NCBI GenBank assembly: GCA_963678705.1
Contig: OY783217.1
Coordinates: 1,798,001-1,862,000, forward strand
Reading direction: 5' to 3'
Source of the DNA: Panorpa germanica
Taxonomy: Eukaryota; Arthropoda; Insecta; Mecoptera; Panorpidae
DNA: 64,000 nucleotides
Shown here: piece by piece, positions 13,001-53,716 of the stretch
Numbering within the stretch: the first letter of the stretch is position 1
Layout: every line of letters begins with the position of its first letter
Position numbers and translations under genes: made by a program
The notes under the pieces: generated by a model
The model's input: only the letters and a program-made list of their open reading frames with translations
Databases searched by the model: none
Told to the model about the DNA's origin: nothing

Positions 13001-16000
13001 AGTTACTTTACGTTTAGCATATACATTGGTTGAATTCAGGTCAAATTCGTTAGCTGCTTGGTGTCTACAATTTGGATAAATTACATTATTATTAAACTAT
13101 CATTGGATCTTTAATCACTCGCCAAATCTCATAAGACGTAACTAAAATAACACTTACTGCATGGTGGTTGACGGTTGTGGTAGCGATTGAGTAGGTCTAA
13201 GAGGAATCCGCTCCACATCAACAAATAAATTGGCACTCCTAAACAATAAAAATACGATTATAAATTTCCAACATTTTAAGTAACGTATATTAATATTACA
13301 ATATATATGTAATTACTGATAATGAGAAGACAAATCGGCAAGACAAGTGGCGTTTTGTCTACTAGTATTTATCATTGCTTCTTGACGCAATTTTTCTAAT
13401 TCCAATTTTATTTCTAAATCTCTTGTCTTCTGTAAATCCTCCACCTGCAATAAATAATCACAAAAATTAATATTTAGTTTAGTACCTGTAAAAGTGACAC
13501 AAAGTCAATATTTTACCACAATTACCTTTTCTCTGTATTTCTTTCGAGCCACAAATCCTCTAACTCTAGCTTGAAACAATACAACATTTTCTTTAAAGCT
13601 TTTATACCAAACTCTTTTTTTATACCCTTTCCATGCAGCTTGTATAACCGTTGCAGAAAATTTCCTAGTCTTTTCATATTGTACTAGCTTCTGTGCACTA
13701 AACATTCTCCAAAATGATTGAATTGATACAACAGACGATCGCAATCTAACAAATCTTTTTCTATCCAAACATGCTCTAAACCATCTTTGTATCGTAATAA
13801 TACTAGCCATAATTTGCTGATGTAATCTATAATCTAATTTGGTTTGTTCAGATTCCCTCATAAAAATTTTACCAGTTCCAAGTTGATAATTATCTCGATT
13901 TAAGTTCAAAGTAGCTAAAAAGTGTCTCACGTCAGCTTGTGAACTTAATAACCCTTTTGGTAGCAAAATTCTATACATCTGTATAAATTCGTCATAAGTT
14001 AAGCGCACATTATACCCAGCTTGTCGTATTCTTACAGTTTCTAACATTCCGGTATATCTCAATTGTCTCTGCACTGTATCTTCGTCAAATTGATTAGGGA
14101 CCTTATTACCATTCGATTTAATACATCTAATAAAGAAAGGATTCGCTTGATTTAGAGTATCCATTAAAGAGTGCAATGATTGCTGAAACTGAGCCGTTAC
14201 AGTTAGCGGCTGTTTCCGGGCTTTTCCAGGCTGACTTTGAGTACTAGTTAGTCCAGTTTTCCCTGCTAAAGTTTTTACAGTCTGAAGGTTTTTCAAACCT
14301 TTCTTTCCACGTTCTCTCGGGCGAAATGATTTATTTTTCCTATTAATTTAAGAAACAGAATTAATAAACAAAATTTCACAATAAATAAAAGTAGAAATAA
14401 TTTATTTTATTATAGCTAATACATGCAAAATTTATATATATAAAAAGTTATATATATAAAAAAAAATTATATATAAATTATATAGAAAAATTTGTTCCAC
14501 ACATAGTTAAAACATTAATGAACATCATGCAGAATTAATTTTACGTTTTATAAAATAATGCATATATAAAAATTAATAAGACAAAGTATGGTACGTTTTA
14601 TCGAGAAGCTTGAAATCAAAAGAAAGCAACACCTTGACAAAATTTGATAAATAAACAGTTCTGGTTGTAATATCGAAATATGTATAAAGTGCTAATCTAA
14701 AGAATAATGCAGGAATAATTCTCTTAACGGTTTCAAACTTAGGCCCATTTAAGTCCTTAAATGCTTCCTTGAATGTTTGAAAATTACATTTGATAAAATA
14801 GGATATCGTTGATAAAGGTACACTGAAAAAAATTAAATGTAGTCGTTTTGTTATATAAAATAAAATATTCCACGGCACCCATGGTTTTAGAAATTAAATT
14901 ATCAATGTTTTAAAGGGTTGATAAAAGTTTAATTATATATTATAATTTCTGATTATATATTTTATTAATTAATAGTAGAGAGAGTTATTCCTGTATGTTA
15001 AAATATATTGCAGTCATCTAAATAAAATATATATTAATGTTATTTCAAAAATAATAACATTAACATATATAATATTGTAAAATATATCTAAAATAATATA
15101 ACTATTCATAACTCCATTTTAAAGCTAACAAAAGCCGCAATAAATACATTTTATTAAATACCACCACCCGAAATTAATATAACTGAAAATAAATATACAT
15201 CGGATTATTGTTTGCAGTGAAATTTAAATTAATAGTCTCACTGATCAATACTGGGCATATTTATTTTATATATATATATATCTGGTCTTTTGGTGGTACA
15301 TACATGACAATTTGGCTGGCTTTTGCCATAACACGTGCCTCATCTGCACACATGCCTCTATCATATGGCGTGCTTGTCGTAGAATCATTACGGGTATTCC
15401 GTTTATCATCATTCGTTGTCTTCAAATTAATGGCGTTGTTAGTATGGCATACTCTGTTCCGATTATGACCGAATGAAGGCCATGTAATTCTGTTATTCTG
15501 ATTATTATTGTTACTAGGAACATTATCAGTCGATAATACGGAAATTCGTTGTTTTTGTTGATAAATACTGTGAAATTATGAAACTATTAGCTATATTTTG
15601 TAAATGTGCATACATTTTATGCAAAAATTATTAACAAAACAAAAATAAATATAGGCAACAACTAATATTCTCACAGGGAAATCAAATCGTAATATTTTAG
15701 AGTGACCAATTAAAAATGAAAGGTACTGGACTAGTCACATGTATGTAGTAATTATTCTATATATGAAAATTAATCCAAAATATATTTTAAAATTAAATAA
15801 AATATTTATAAACAACATAACGTTTCGTAGATTTTTACGACTGTGTTCTGATCTCTTTATGACTGAAGGTTTATTCCTTTGGTTAATGATAAGATTTATT
15901 TAAAAGCAAAATGATTTTCTGAAACTAATTCTTCTTACGGATTCTATATTTCTTTTAAAAATATATTACAATTAAACCCATAGTTCTAGTGCAGTTTTTA

Positions 16001-19000
16001 CAAAATTGTAAATAAATATTTTGATCTATTCAATATCTTTTCATGCGCAAAAGTATCTAAATATCAATTCTGTATATATTAACATATAACATGAAACTTC
16101 TACTTAAACATTGACAATGTTATGAATTTTAGAAATGTAAACATTTATGGCATGCCTTTTTAGGAAAAATTATTGAACAATAAATCAGCATTGAAAAGCG
16201 CACTACTATGAATAATATATAAATGATGTGTAAATAATCTTAAAGGATTTATGTTAGGAGTGTCTTATACTATTGCAATACAATGTTTATGATGTGTGAT
16301 TAAAACACTTAAATTACAAAATAAATTAGAACATTTAACATTTAGATGAGATATAAAAACACAATGAAAAATGAGTGACCAAATAGTGCATGGCGATCAC
16401 TTACGCTATGCGGTTAACAGTCAGATTGACTGCGGAAACCGTCACTAGGTGGCTATAAACCAAACCAACACATATACTGCGTCATTTTGTATATTAATTA
16501 TTATTATATTAAAATTAAAGTTAGTGCTCCATATCAGATATAACAAATGTATGTTAATAATACGATATTATATAGCTACTTATTGTATAAAAATATAATT
16601 TTAATAATAACCTTATAAGTGTTTCATTAGGAGTATGATTTCTATATCTATGACCTGCTCCTTTTGCTCCTTCCACACGTCCTGCTCTATGTCTTCTACC
16701 AGCTTCTTGAAATGCGAAGTAACCCCTAAAATAATAAATACAAATTAAAATATTGTATTCTTCTCATAATTTTGTTTTTATTTATTTTATTTAAATTCAG
16801 TCAAGCACACCGACGACCTTCTATTATGTTGATATTTTATACATCCAGGAATCGAACCTGAAGAAACATCAGTATGGCGTCTCAATCTCTGTACTGTTTA
16901 AAATTTCAAAATAATAAACTACATCCTAACATTGTTTTACCTGAAAAATGCTCTAACAATTGCCCATCTAAATACAGCCACTGGATCAGCCCCAACAAGC
17001 TCTCTGACAAAAGCCATTGAACTATTTTTAAGCACTCCAACGATGTCTTGACGCATAAGATCTAAATTCTTTTCCCTCATTTCAGTTACCTAAAATGTTA
17101 TTTACTCAATTATAATAGATGTAGAACAAAATACAGAATATAAAATTACACAATATAAAAAATTGCATTATTCAAATTACCTGATATTTAACTTTTCCGG
17201 CATAATGTCGAACAATAAATGCGGGCTCCTTTTTCTGTGGTTTTTCATAAAAATCATTCACCTTATGAACTGAATTAAATTTCTGTAGTAATGTTTCATT
17301 AGTTGCTCCAGGAAAACTAGTTAATAATAATAATTGTAACAGCCAATAAATAAGTTATCGTATATTATATTCCTGTAAAAACTGAACTGAACTGAAAACT
17401 TACTTGCATTGATCATCTAGTATACATAAAAGTCCGTCAGGTTTCGTCTCTATCAAATGCAAACAACCAGTATTGTCCATAAACGCGATATCATTCCATC
17501 GAATAGCCTCTTTTCTATATTCTTGTTGTTCATATTTAAAAACGTGTTGATTGAAATAATATTGCAAATGCTCATTGGCATAATTTATACACAACTGTTC
17601 AAAGCTATTGCACAGTCCAAAATCTTCAAATCCAAATATATCCAACACTCCAATAGAATGGCCTTGATGTTCGCGAAGAGTATCTTTTTTAGAGAGCAAT
17701 GCATGATTTACTTGAAGTACTATCCAATCAAATAAGGCTCCGTACAAACATTTAGCCATAGCATCTCTTGCAGCAATGGCTTCAGGTAATCTATAATTGA
17801 TGACTAAAGTTTCTCCAGAAGCTCGAGCACGTTTAGCGGTCAGGGCGGCCAATAACGTTTCTTGTTTAACACGCAACAACTCAGAAATTAAAAGAACTAC
17901 TTCCGGATTTTTAACGCAAACTGATTCATCATGATGGTACGCTGATTTCTTTGGTTGAAATTCAACGTTACCCAATAACAAAACAGCTGAGAGTACAGCA
18001 AATAACCTACGTTGTTTTTCTGCTGTAAATCCAACCATTTCCATTGATTGTTTTAAACGTGAAAATTCATATTTTTCATCTACATTGTCTAATACATAAC
18101 ATCCACTTCGATTGAGGTAGTTATATTGTTCTGAACTTTTTAAATGTAATTGTTGCTTCTCTGATTCACTAGCTCCAGCGAGTAAATAATAAAAAACATG
18201 ATAGTTTCTCTCATTTCTACCTTGAGAACAAATTCTACTTTTTTCTAATAAATATTTTTGAACAACAGCCCCATGTACCATTCCATTTTCTTTATAATTT
18301 ACTTGAATAAACTTTCCAAATCTACTGGAATTATTATTATGTGCAGTTTTTGCATTTCCAAAGGCTTCCAGCACAGGGCCAGCACTTAATATTGTCTGTT
18401 CAACACCACTTCCATGTGAACCTTTCTGACTTAATGCAGTTAAATGATGTAATAGGAAATTAGTGCTCTCCGTTTTTCCAGAACCACTCTCTCCACTGAT
18501 TACTATACATTGATTTTTACGATCTTTTAACATACAATGATACGCAGCATCGGCTACTGCAAATATGTGAGGTGGTACACTAGACCCCAACCTTCTATTT
18601 TGATACAGTTTTACATACTTTGGATTATATATTGGATGGAACTTGAAAGGATTTAGAGCTATTAATATTGATCCAACATATGTGTATATATATCCTCCTA
18701 TAAATCTGCCTCTAAGATTTTCTAATAATGTTTGTTCATTTAAATCTGGAAGCTGACAGAGATCTGGATAATCTCTTTCTTTTGGCTGATATAAAAATCG
18801 ATGAAAATAATCTTTGATTAATTGAGAATCCATACTAAAAGTTTCCGACCATAAAGCGTCGCTAAGTTTCTCACGTAGATAAAATCTAAAAGACAAAATA
18901 TCACTTAAGCTATAATTCCTAATTCATTGTATTTTCTTTTACGAATTTTTTACACAATACTTTACCTATAATATTCATCTTTTGCGCCTTCCTTTGGCCA

Positions 19001-20114
19001 CAGTAACATAAGAGATACAGGACTCTCAGTGGAACCTAGCCGACGCTCTTTACATTCACCACTAGTTGTATCACCAACCACCTAAAATAATAACGAACCA
19101 AAGAATTAAAAAAACTTGAAATATTAATTTGAATTCGTACATTATTTAATAAATATTCCAATTCACTGCAGCCCAAAAGAATACATTTTCAAGTACATAG
19201 TAATGTTTAATTTAAGTGGATATTCATGTAAGACCAATTTTTGCTAGTATCAGGAAAAGAGAAACAGTGTAACCAATATAGGATTTCTATAAAATGTACA
19301 GGGTCTTGTGTATTCTAAATATCTTATTATTTAATTTAGAATGAATTACGCATTACATTTTGGTGTAAAATTGGCAGTGATTAAAAGTGGTCACAAAACC
19401 ACGTACATATTTTATAAACTTTGCAGAAAATAGCATCGAGTACATGAACGTCACTAGAATTTCGCAGTATAAAATAACGACAAGTGTAAACGCTCATAGG
19501 CTAATGTTATTGGTCCATAACGGCCAAAAACTAAAATTATCACATAAAAACACTTGTTAATTTAATACGAACTTAACGAAGTATAATTTTATAAAATATT
19601 TTGGCACTAAAAGCATAACATTGTGCCAAATATTTTTATTTTTAATGTTCCAATATTTACCTCTGCAAGTTCATAACATCCACCAGAATCGCCCAACTCT
19701 AAACGATCTACAATACATAAAACTATTTCTTCAGATGTTGTTAATTTACTGGCTTCCACAGACAGAGCTTCATAGTGAGCAGAAAGAGCTCCTACAAATA
19801 CCTGTTTAAAAAAATAAACAATTTTTAAAAACAATCAGATAAGAAATTATTTTCATTTAAAAAAGAATATATAAAAAAATGTAATTGCTAATATGTTTGT
19901 ATGTAATTAGAAAAATGTTTTGCTTTACAATAATTAAATTCTATTATATTTCTTTATTAAATTAATTAATTACACACTTTTAACAATAAATAAAGTAAAA
20001 TCAACTAGACTAAGTAAACAATTATCTAAAAAAGAAATATACTCGTATAATTAATATGTAATTATCCAAATAGCTTACCTGTACAATGTATCTGTTAGTT
20101 TCAACTAATGCCAT
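10022..20114 (-). CDS. Myo9: Unconventional myosin class IX with RhoGAP tail (2167 aa, 12 exons)
   Basis: Actin-based motor with a Rho-inactivating tail. Exons: 20114-20079, 19801-19661, 19081-18966, 18885-17404, 17316-17181, 17089-16941, 16725-16612, 15567-15304, 14339-13526, 13444-13317, 13238-13158, 13064-10022. The frame closes at 2168 codons. Order of domains: Ras-associating-like N-terminus ([18 protein letters not shown]...), motor from about residue 135 with P-loop GESGSGKT (229-236), switch [10 protein letters not shown] and relay/switch [10 protein letters not shown], long loop 2 (about 695-865), IQ neck (about 996-1080), C1 zinc fingers near 1519 and 1755, and RhoGAP about 1815-1985 with arginine finger R1856 in GIYRKSG. 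The ATG context is AAAATGG. Class IX myosins inactivate RhoA at actin-rich sites; that role is family knowledge. The length matches human MYO9B-size members. No break or missing catalytic residue was found. Confidence 0.95.
13158..13444 (-). other. Myo9: Two short Myo9 exons between neck and tail
   Basis: Exons 13444-13317 (128 nt) and 13238-13158 (81 nt). The first encodes a charged, probably coiled-coil stretch ([19 protein letters not shown]). The second is phase 2 to phase 2 and a multiple of three, so it could be skipped without a frameshift. Both have GT-AG boundaries. Confidence 0.75.
15304..15567 (-). other. Myo9: In-frame 264-nt Myo9 exon in motor loop 2
   Basis: This exon (residues 725-812 of the full model) has acceptor CACAG, donor GTATGT and phase 2 on both sides. 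It can be included or skipped: upstream AG plus T gives Ser, and upstream AG plus G of the next exon gives Arg. The 88 residues are polar and rich in Asn, Arg and Thr with no stop. It sits between the ends of the actin-binding upper and lower 50K regions, in the large loop 2 insert typical of class IX myosins. Skipping would shorten loop 2 from about 170 to about 80 residues. Alternative use is an inference from phase alone. Confidence 0.7.
16845..16915 (-). repeat. tRNA-like / SINE-like fragment in Myo9 intron
   Basis: On the minus strand this reads GAGACGCC...CTTCAGGTTCGATTCCTG. It has a perfect RNA polymerase III B box (GGTTCGATTCC) in a T-arm-like hairpin (CAGG/CCTG). I could not fold a full cloverleaf with an acceptor stem, so it is not called a tRNA gene. 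It lies between exons 16941 and 16725 of Myo9. Confidence 0.3.
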
Positions 20115-23100
20115 TTTGACCACTCGCACAATTACTGTGCCGGTTAAATATTATTTAGGATTAATTTGAATATATTTTTCTTTATAACGAACGGTAGCAA
20201 GCCCTAATTTTGGACCCTTTGTAAATATGAACAACATTTCTTGTCATTTCATAAAACTACTAACATAAAATATACTCTTATTTATTTAAATTTAAAACAT
20301 CTACTTTTTTATATTCTTATATTAAAAATGAGTTTTTAAAAACTAATATTGTTTATGAGTTAAAAGAAATTAAATTTGTAAGTAATTATCAAAACAACTA
20401 TATTAATTGTAAGTATTTAATAAGATTCCTCTTTCAGTCTTCCTTATTATTGGAATGTGAATTACTAATATAGGTAAGTTACATTATTCCAGATGAAATC
20501 TGAAACAAAACAAAAATACAATTAATCATTAATACGTAGTCTTTGAACAATTATGCAGTAATCATAATGGTATAGAAAACTACTACAACTTTGTTCCTTA
20601 TGGTTTTATGTAAAGATTTATCAACATTTATAAAAGAATTCATAAACTCATGCAGGTCACATATATAAACTTCAGAAAGGTGTTAATAGCATTTATGGTG
20701 CTAGATATTTAATAATAACATTGTTTCTATATGAAAATAGAAACAATAAATTATGTTCCTGTGCTTGATTCTCAGATATTCGTATTATTAATTGCATAAA
20801 AATATTATAATAGAAAAAATTGATTAGGTAGCCATAAGCGGTCAAATTTGAGACTTCAAACTATCTCGTAATTCAGTTATTAATCATTGAAAATTGGTTT
20901 AAGCATTCACACCGAAATGGTGTGTTAACATAGTTTTTATTCTATCATTTCTAATCCCCAGTTTCATTTACTCCAGTAGTACTAGGAATTTCGCTAGTTA
21001 CAAATGCTCTACGAAGGGATAACATTACGCACCTTCTGCAAGTGACAATCTTGAAAGGATTTATTCTATAATTATTAAATATCGAACATTGAGATACTTA
21101 TATATTAAAAATCTTTTTAAATATGAATAATTTTATCATATTACTACAAAGAAAGAATATTTTTAGAGTGCTTTCAATATTTGTTCAGCCGCAAATTATA
21201 ATAATGTTAAAACAAAAATATATTACTATAAAATTTATAAACTGTCCAACTCAGCTGATAAGAAATAAAATATATCTAATCATTTTCTATACTTCCTGTC
21301 AGTTCTCTTTTTAAATAAAATTCCAGAACAGAAAATGACACATAATTTTATCATTTCAATAATGTTAAAAACTAACCGCATTTTGTTTGCTAAAAACCAA
21401 GCAACAATAGAAAAATAATATATCTTAATTTATTCCTTTAGCACAAAACTTAATGATTAAATCTTGGTAATGAATAGCACAGTTCAATCAGTCTTTCAAA
21501 TATCTTCAGAGATTTTTGTTTAGTATACATATATTTAATTTTAGATATATTTTAATATACACAAGAAAACGTATAGAATATCAAAAAATGTATTTATATC
21601 AACAGCTTTTATTTAAGTAAATATCTCTTATACTTTTTAACTGTTTATGCTTTGCTATCTACAACTGACAACTAAAACTCTGACCACTTTAATTAAACAG
21701 TTTATTTAGTCTGGATTGTTACATATAATTAAAATAAAATTAAAAATTAAATGCAACCAAAGATTTGTATTTTCAGAAACTGGTTTCGGAAAATGTATTT
21801 TTATACCAAATCAATATGTTGTATTCATTGGGGGGGGCTATTTTATTTGAAGATTTGGGTCTTCTGAGGTATTAATTACATTCTACAAGAATGTTGATTG
21901 ACAATATATGCATCATACATGGGCATTTATATACTAAAACACAATTCTTTCACGAATATTCTCTTTTCTCACAAATACATACTACTCTTGACGTCAAATT
22001 TTTACACCAATTTTCTTTAATTATTTAATAAAATTCACAAACTTGGTTTCACACATTTTGTCCATTGGTTAATATTAATAAATTAAATTGGTTATGAAAC
22101 TAAAATACAATCATGAAAGGAATGATCCTTCTAAGAGACATTTTTAAATGGATATTACATACTGTTTATTATAAATTAAAATATTTAATCACTATATGAG
22201 CAATTGTAAACATTTATTATCTAATTTTTTTTTTCTTAAAACAGAATAATTATTACGTTTACGTGAGCATTTGAAAATTTTATTTAGAATCATTATACTG
22301 CAAAAAGATATTAGACATTTATAAGATATTTATTTACAAAAACAAGTGAATTCTTAGCATTTAATAATTGTTATACTAGAAAACATCAACAATATCCATT
22401 GAAAAAAGTAGGTAAAGGTATGTTGTAATAAATTGTGATACAGAGCAAAACGTCAAATTGGGGTCACATGTTGAATCTGTAACCTGACTAATTTCCCTAT
22501 TTATGGTTAATTAATTTGTAGCCATCCAAAACAAACTATAGACTTCAAACAAACTAATGTTTGAACATCAAATAGTTAATTGTTTTAATGAGATGAATGA
22601 GCTCATTCCAGATGACAAACCATCATTTCCCTGCTTTTAGAGTGTGGGAACTCACAACGTAAACCCGCCCGTCACGAATATAAAATATTATATTATCAGT
22701 AACACATCAAATTTTCTATATACTATAACTTATTATCATACGCACATACCTTTGTTTGTTATTATGAACAACAACAATTTATCTAAATGATAAGCACAAC
22801 GTCAGATAACACATTTTTATCAAAATACACTTTACAGCAAAGGAACACTATCCACCATTTTTATTTTTGTATAGGTATTACCCGATGGTGTAATCTGTTC
22901 TTATTTGAAGTATTGGTTACTAACATTGTGCATATTGCGCCATCTTTTCTTGTTTTTGAAATGAGAATTAAAAATATTTAATTATTACTTTTAATCAATT
23001 CATCATAAAGACATTAGTCAGCTATAAATGGATTATAAATTACAACAATTATTCTTTAAATATTTTTAAAAGATAACAAATAAGAAAAACGAATCATTCA

Positions 23101-23454
23101 AAGAACGAAAATATATTTTACAATAGTCATTCATTTACTGGAAAATAAAGTAGCAATAAAATATTACAAAACAAAATTAAGGTAATATATAGTACAATTT
23201 AAAACTCTTACACATTTGACCATTTATTAAAAAGAATACACTTTAAAAATAACATTTTCCTAGCTATTGTGCTATTGTATTATCACTTGTGCACAGTTCA
23301 ATATTCTTGTAATCCGTACGTACTAACACCTTATACGCACTTACACTTTGTCTGTATTTAATATAAACACTCAAATTAATTTATTTCGTTTATTTATATA
23401 ACCTAATATTTTAAGTTAAGTCATTTTGTTTGACGTAAACAGTTGATCAATATA
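20115..23454. other. Spacer between Myo9 start and gro end
   Basis: 3.3 kb, AT-rich, containing the Myo9 upstream region and the gro 3' UTR. Two minus-strand AATAAA matches 61-75 nt past the gro stop (TTTATT at 23389-23394 and 23380-23385) are plausible polyadenylation signals. Short open frames here have no recognisable similarity. Confidence 0.5.
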
Positions 23455-50909
<27,455 letters not shown>

Positions 50910-51284
50910 GGTGTTTGATATATGGTACTTCGTTTAAAAACAGCGTCACCGATGCACAAACATAACTCAGAAATACCTATGCAGCAGATAAAAACTCACT
51001 TTGTTCATCAACACTTATAAATTCTATATATTAATAATATATTTTCACAACACAAACACTTAACCTATCTTTTTAAGATAGTAATAACACATGTAGCTAT
51101 ATTTTAAATTCAAAATTATTAAAAACTTAACGCGCACAATCCATTGTTCTAAATAGCACAAACAATACAAACTATATAACAAGTTTGTTAGATGGTTACT
51201 GAGACTGAACGAACTGTATAATTCCGTAGTAGACACATTTATAAAATTCGTGCGCGCGAAACAAGCAAAACAAACGCTCCACAC

Positions 51285-51490
51285 TAATGCCGGCCTCAGA
51301 CTGACGAACTATTGGTGAGAAGGGCGGTGGGGTGCAGGAATATGTCGTTTATACCACGTGGTGGCTCTGCGGTCGGCTCACAAACACATGTACATATACA
51401 TTTACGAAGAACATAATATACTTATATTTATATTTTACGTATACCCTAGCAATTGCATGATCAGGCTCCCGAGGTCCTCCTCGGCGGTTA
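51285..51490 (-). promoter_or_regulatory. gro: Probable gro promoter / 5' leader region
   Basis: This GC-richer stretch lies 0.4-0.6 kb upstream of the gro start. It contains a palindromic E-box CCACGTGG (51354-51361) and the hairpin CCGAGG-TCCT-CCTCGG (51469-51484). No TATA or initiator can be fixed, so the transcription start is unknown. Confidence 0.3.
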
Positions 51491-51761
51491 TGAGCAGAGT
51501 TATCTGACGCCTTTTGCACTTCGCTTGTCTTCTTTGGTTTACACTACATAGTTACGATCTCCGTTCTTCGGCTCTCGTAAATACATCCACATTTGTTTTT
51601 AAACAGTTTCATTTCGTAGCTAATGAATCTAATGAGGTACAAAACCAGTACCGTATTTAGTAGTTTTAGCTAGTGCTATATATTTAGTACCCCCTACAAA
51701 TATTTGTTGAATCATTTCTAAAAAAGAAATAGAAAACATTTCTAGTAATTTTAATAATTAC

Positions 51762-52110
51762 GCCCTCCGCACATGGGGCGACTGGTTGCAAATCTTAGCC
51801 CCGAATCTGCCCGAACCGAATGAGAATGGAACTGTGTTATTTAAATACTTTTCAATAGTATTCGTAAACATCTCTGTTGATGATATCATCATCAAAAGCA
51901 TGCACCAACAATGTCCTGCGACCAAGAAATATAGTCGCTGAATGTATGCTCAAAAACAGTTTGAAATCAGTTTAGTTACGTTCGTGCCCTGTGTTTTATC
52001 TCACTCATATACACGTTCGTTGTCTCACTAACAACACAGTTGCAATTACATTCTGTTCGGGCAGATTCGGGGCTAAGGTTTGCAACCAGTCGCCTCGTGT
52101 GCGGAGGGCC
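51762..52110 (+). mobile_element. TTAA-flanked MITE with about 57-bp inverted termini
   Basis: The left arm GCCCTCCGCACATGGGGCG... through GAATCTGCCCGAAC is complementary to the right arm ending ...GTGTGCGGAGGGCC, with about four mismatches and weaker pairing beyond. The right end is followed by TTAA (52111-52114); the left flank ATTAC looks like the same site with one change. Length about 349 bp, no open frame. The TTAA target suggests a piggyBac-type non-autonomous element. Confidence 0.75.
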
Positions 52111-53656
52111 TTAATTACACAGGCTTTCGCACTCCCTCCTGAAGGAAGCTGCATCACTTTATTTCTATCCAATAACAATTTTTCATTTCAACTTCAATCA
52201 AATACAGTGACAACGAGTTTCGGATTAACCTTTCTGCAGGCTTGTTGCATGCGGCACAAGGCTGTATCTAGAGAAAAGGAGCCTTCGCTGATTTACATTG
52301 TATCTAGTCACAATTGTGTAACGCTCGCCCAATTTCAAAACTAAACCAAGTGCCCCCTGCGCCATATGATAATACGGCTCTGATTCACATCGTCTCATCT
52401 CAATTTCCATTTTATCTAAAATTAATTTGTCTTATCTCAACGACAATTCAGTGTCTCAAAAGTCCGTAACAATGTTACCTAATATATAACGTTTTGTAAT
52501 CTGTTTTATTGTAATTACAGTAGTAAAATGACCTTTTTTAAATCAACATAATCATACCGTAAGTTTTTTAGAGACCTTTTCAAGGATTAAGAAGTTTTAA
52601 GAAGACCTTTAAAATAATTAAGAGGCTTATACAGTATGTACATAATAATAAAATAAGACCTTTTTAGATTAATTATTACTAGATTATTTATTATTAAATA
52701 CTATTAATACAGTATTATTTAGATTAAATACAAAATAATAATTTATTACGAATGACTCTTCTCTTGGTTTCAGACGATGATTCATTATTTCCAGTTATAA
52801 TTCACTCGAGTCCTTTTCAGACCTTAAGTAAAGAAAAAACCTTTTTAACAAAGGGGGTAGGGCAAGAGGAACTGTTTCCCCGGGCTTCGCACATTTAAGA
52901 AAACTTCTATGTACTTCTTAGTTATTTCTTGACTAGATACATTTGAATTTGGTGTGACACGAAAATCAATTAATTTATTTCCGAATTAGAAATTTTATTA
53001 AATCGAATAGATATTCGACAATATTAGTGTACTGCATTTTTTCTGAGAGGTCTTAAGTGTACAAATAGCAATAAATGGTAGTAATATTAAGATGGTAGAT
53101 TCAAAATATTCTTTGTTAAATGTATTATTAGTTATTAGATCATGCCAGATTTAAACTTTGCTAATGTATCACTATTTCAAAATTTATTCAATTTTAATTA
53201 TAAGTATTTACTGCCATCTATTGATATTTAACAGTTTATTTTATATATATTTATGCGAACTGTGGTCGAAGGTGTGAGGCTTCACTAACAATAACATTCA
53301 AGGACAAACCTCACCAAGATGAAATGCATTTCTATCGTCCGTACCCCAGGTCTGTCAAATCTTAGGTCGCCATATTTTTCCGAGAGTCAGTAAATCTGCA
53401 CGACGTTGGCTTACGAAGTCGCAGCTGAGCAGTAGACTGTCTCGTCAAATAGATTGAACATTTTAGAGTTGTAATTCGACAAACTTGTAACACGGAAAGT
53501 GATTTAAAACATATTATAACAAAATTAATAAAATATAGTTCCGTGCTGTAATTTGTTGTAGACACTAATTTATGGTTATTTTCAATAGTGTATAAGTTTT
53601 AAGTTTATTATATCTGTGTTGTGTAATTAAAAATAGATGTGGCTTGGAGACCAATA

Positions 53657-53716
53657 ATGGATTACAAAACTGTAGTATATAATGCTGCAAGAGATGGAAA
53701 CTTAATTAGACTTAAG
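53657..53716 (+). CDS. Fem1: fem-1 homologue, first coding exon (partial)
   Basis: Twenty codons from ATG to a GTAAAA donor, starting MDYKTVVYNAARDGNL. This matches the N-terminus of FEM1A/FEM1C proteins (MD-KTAVFNAARDGKL in vertebrates), the start of the first ankyrin repeat. Fem-1 proteins are ankyrin-repeat substrate receptors of CUL2 ubiquitin ligases; the A/C type reads C-terminal arginine degrons (family knowledge). The exon ends in phase 0. No continuation of the ankyrin repeats is visible in the 10 kb that follow, so intron 1 runs past the window edge and the rest of the gene is outside. The start context is AATAATGG. The call rests on only 20 residues, but the match is co-linear and unbroken. 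Confidence 0.82.

Larger units (their letters stand above)
50910..53656. other. Head-to-head spacer between gro and fem-1
   Basis: 2.7 kb between the two start codons, holding both upstream regions. A GC-richer part at about 51,240-51,560 is the likelier gro promoter side, and a MITE occupies 51,762-52,110. Short open frames here are not recognisable genes. Untranslated first exons cannot be placed by eye. Confidence 0.5.
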
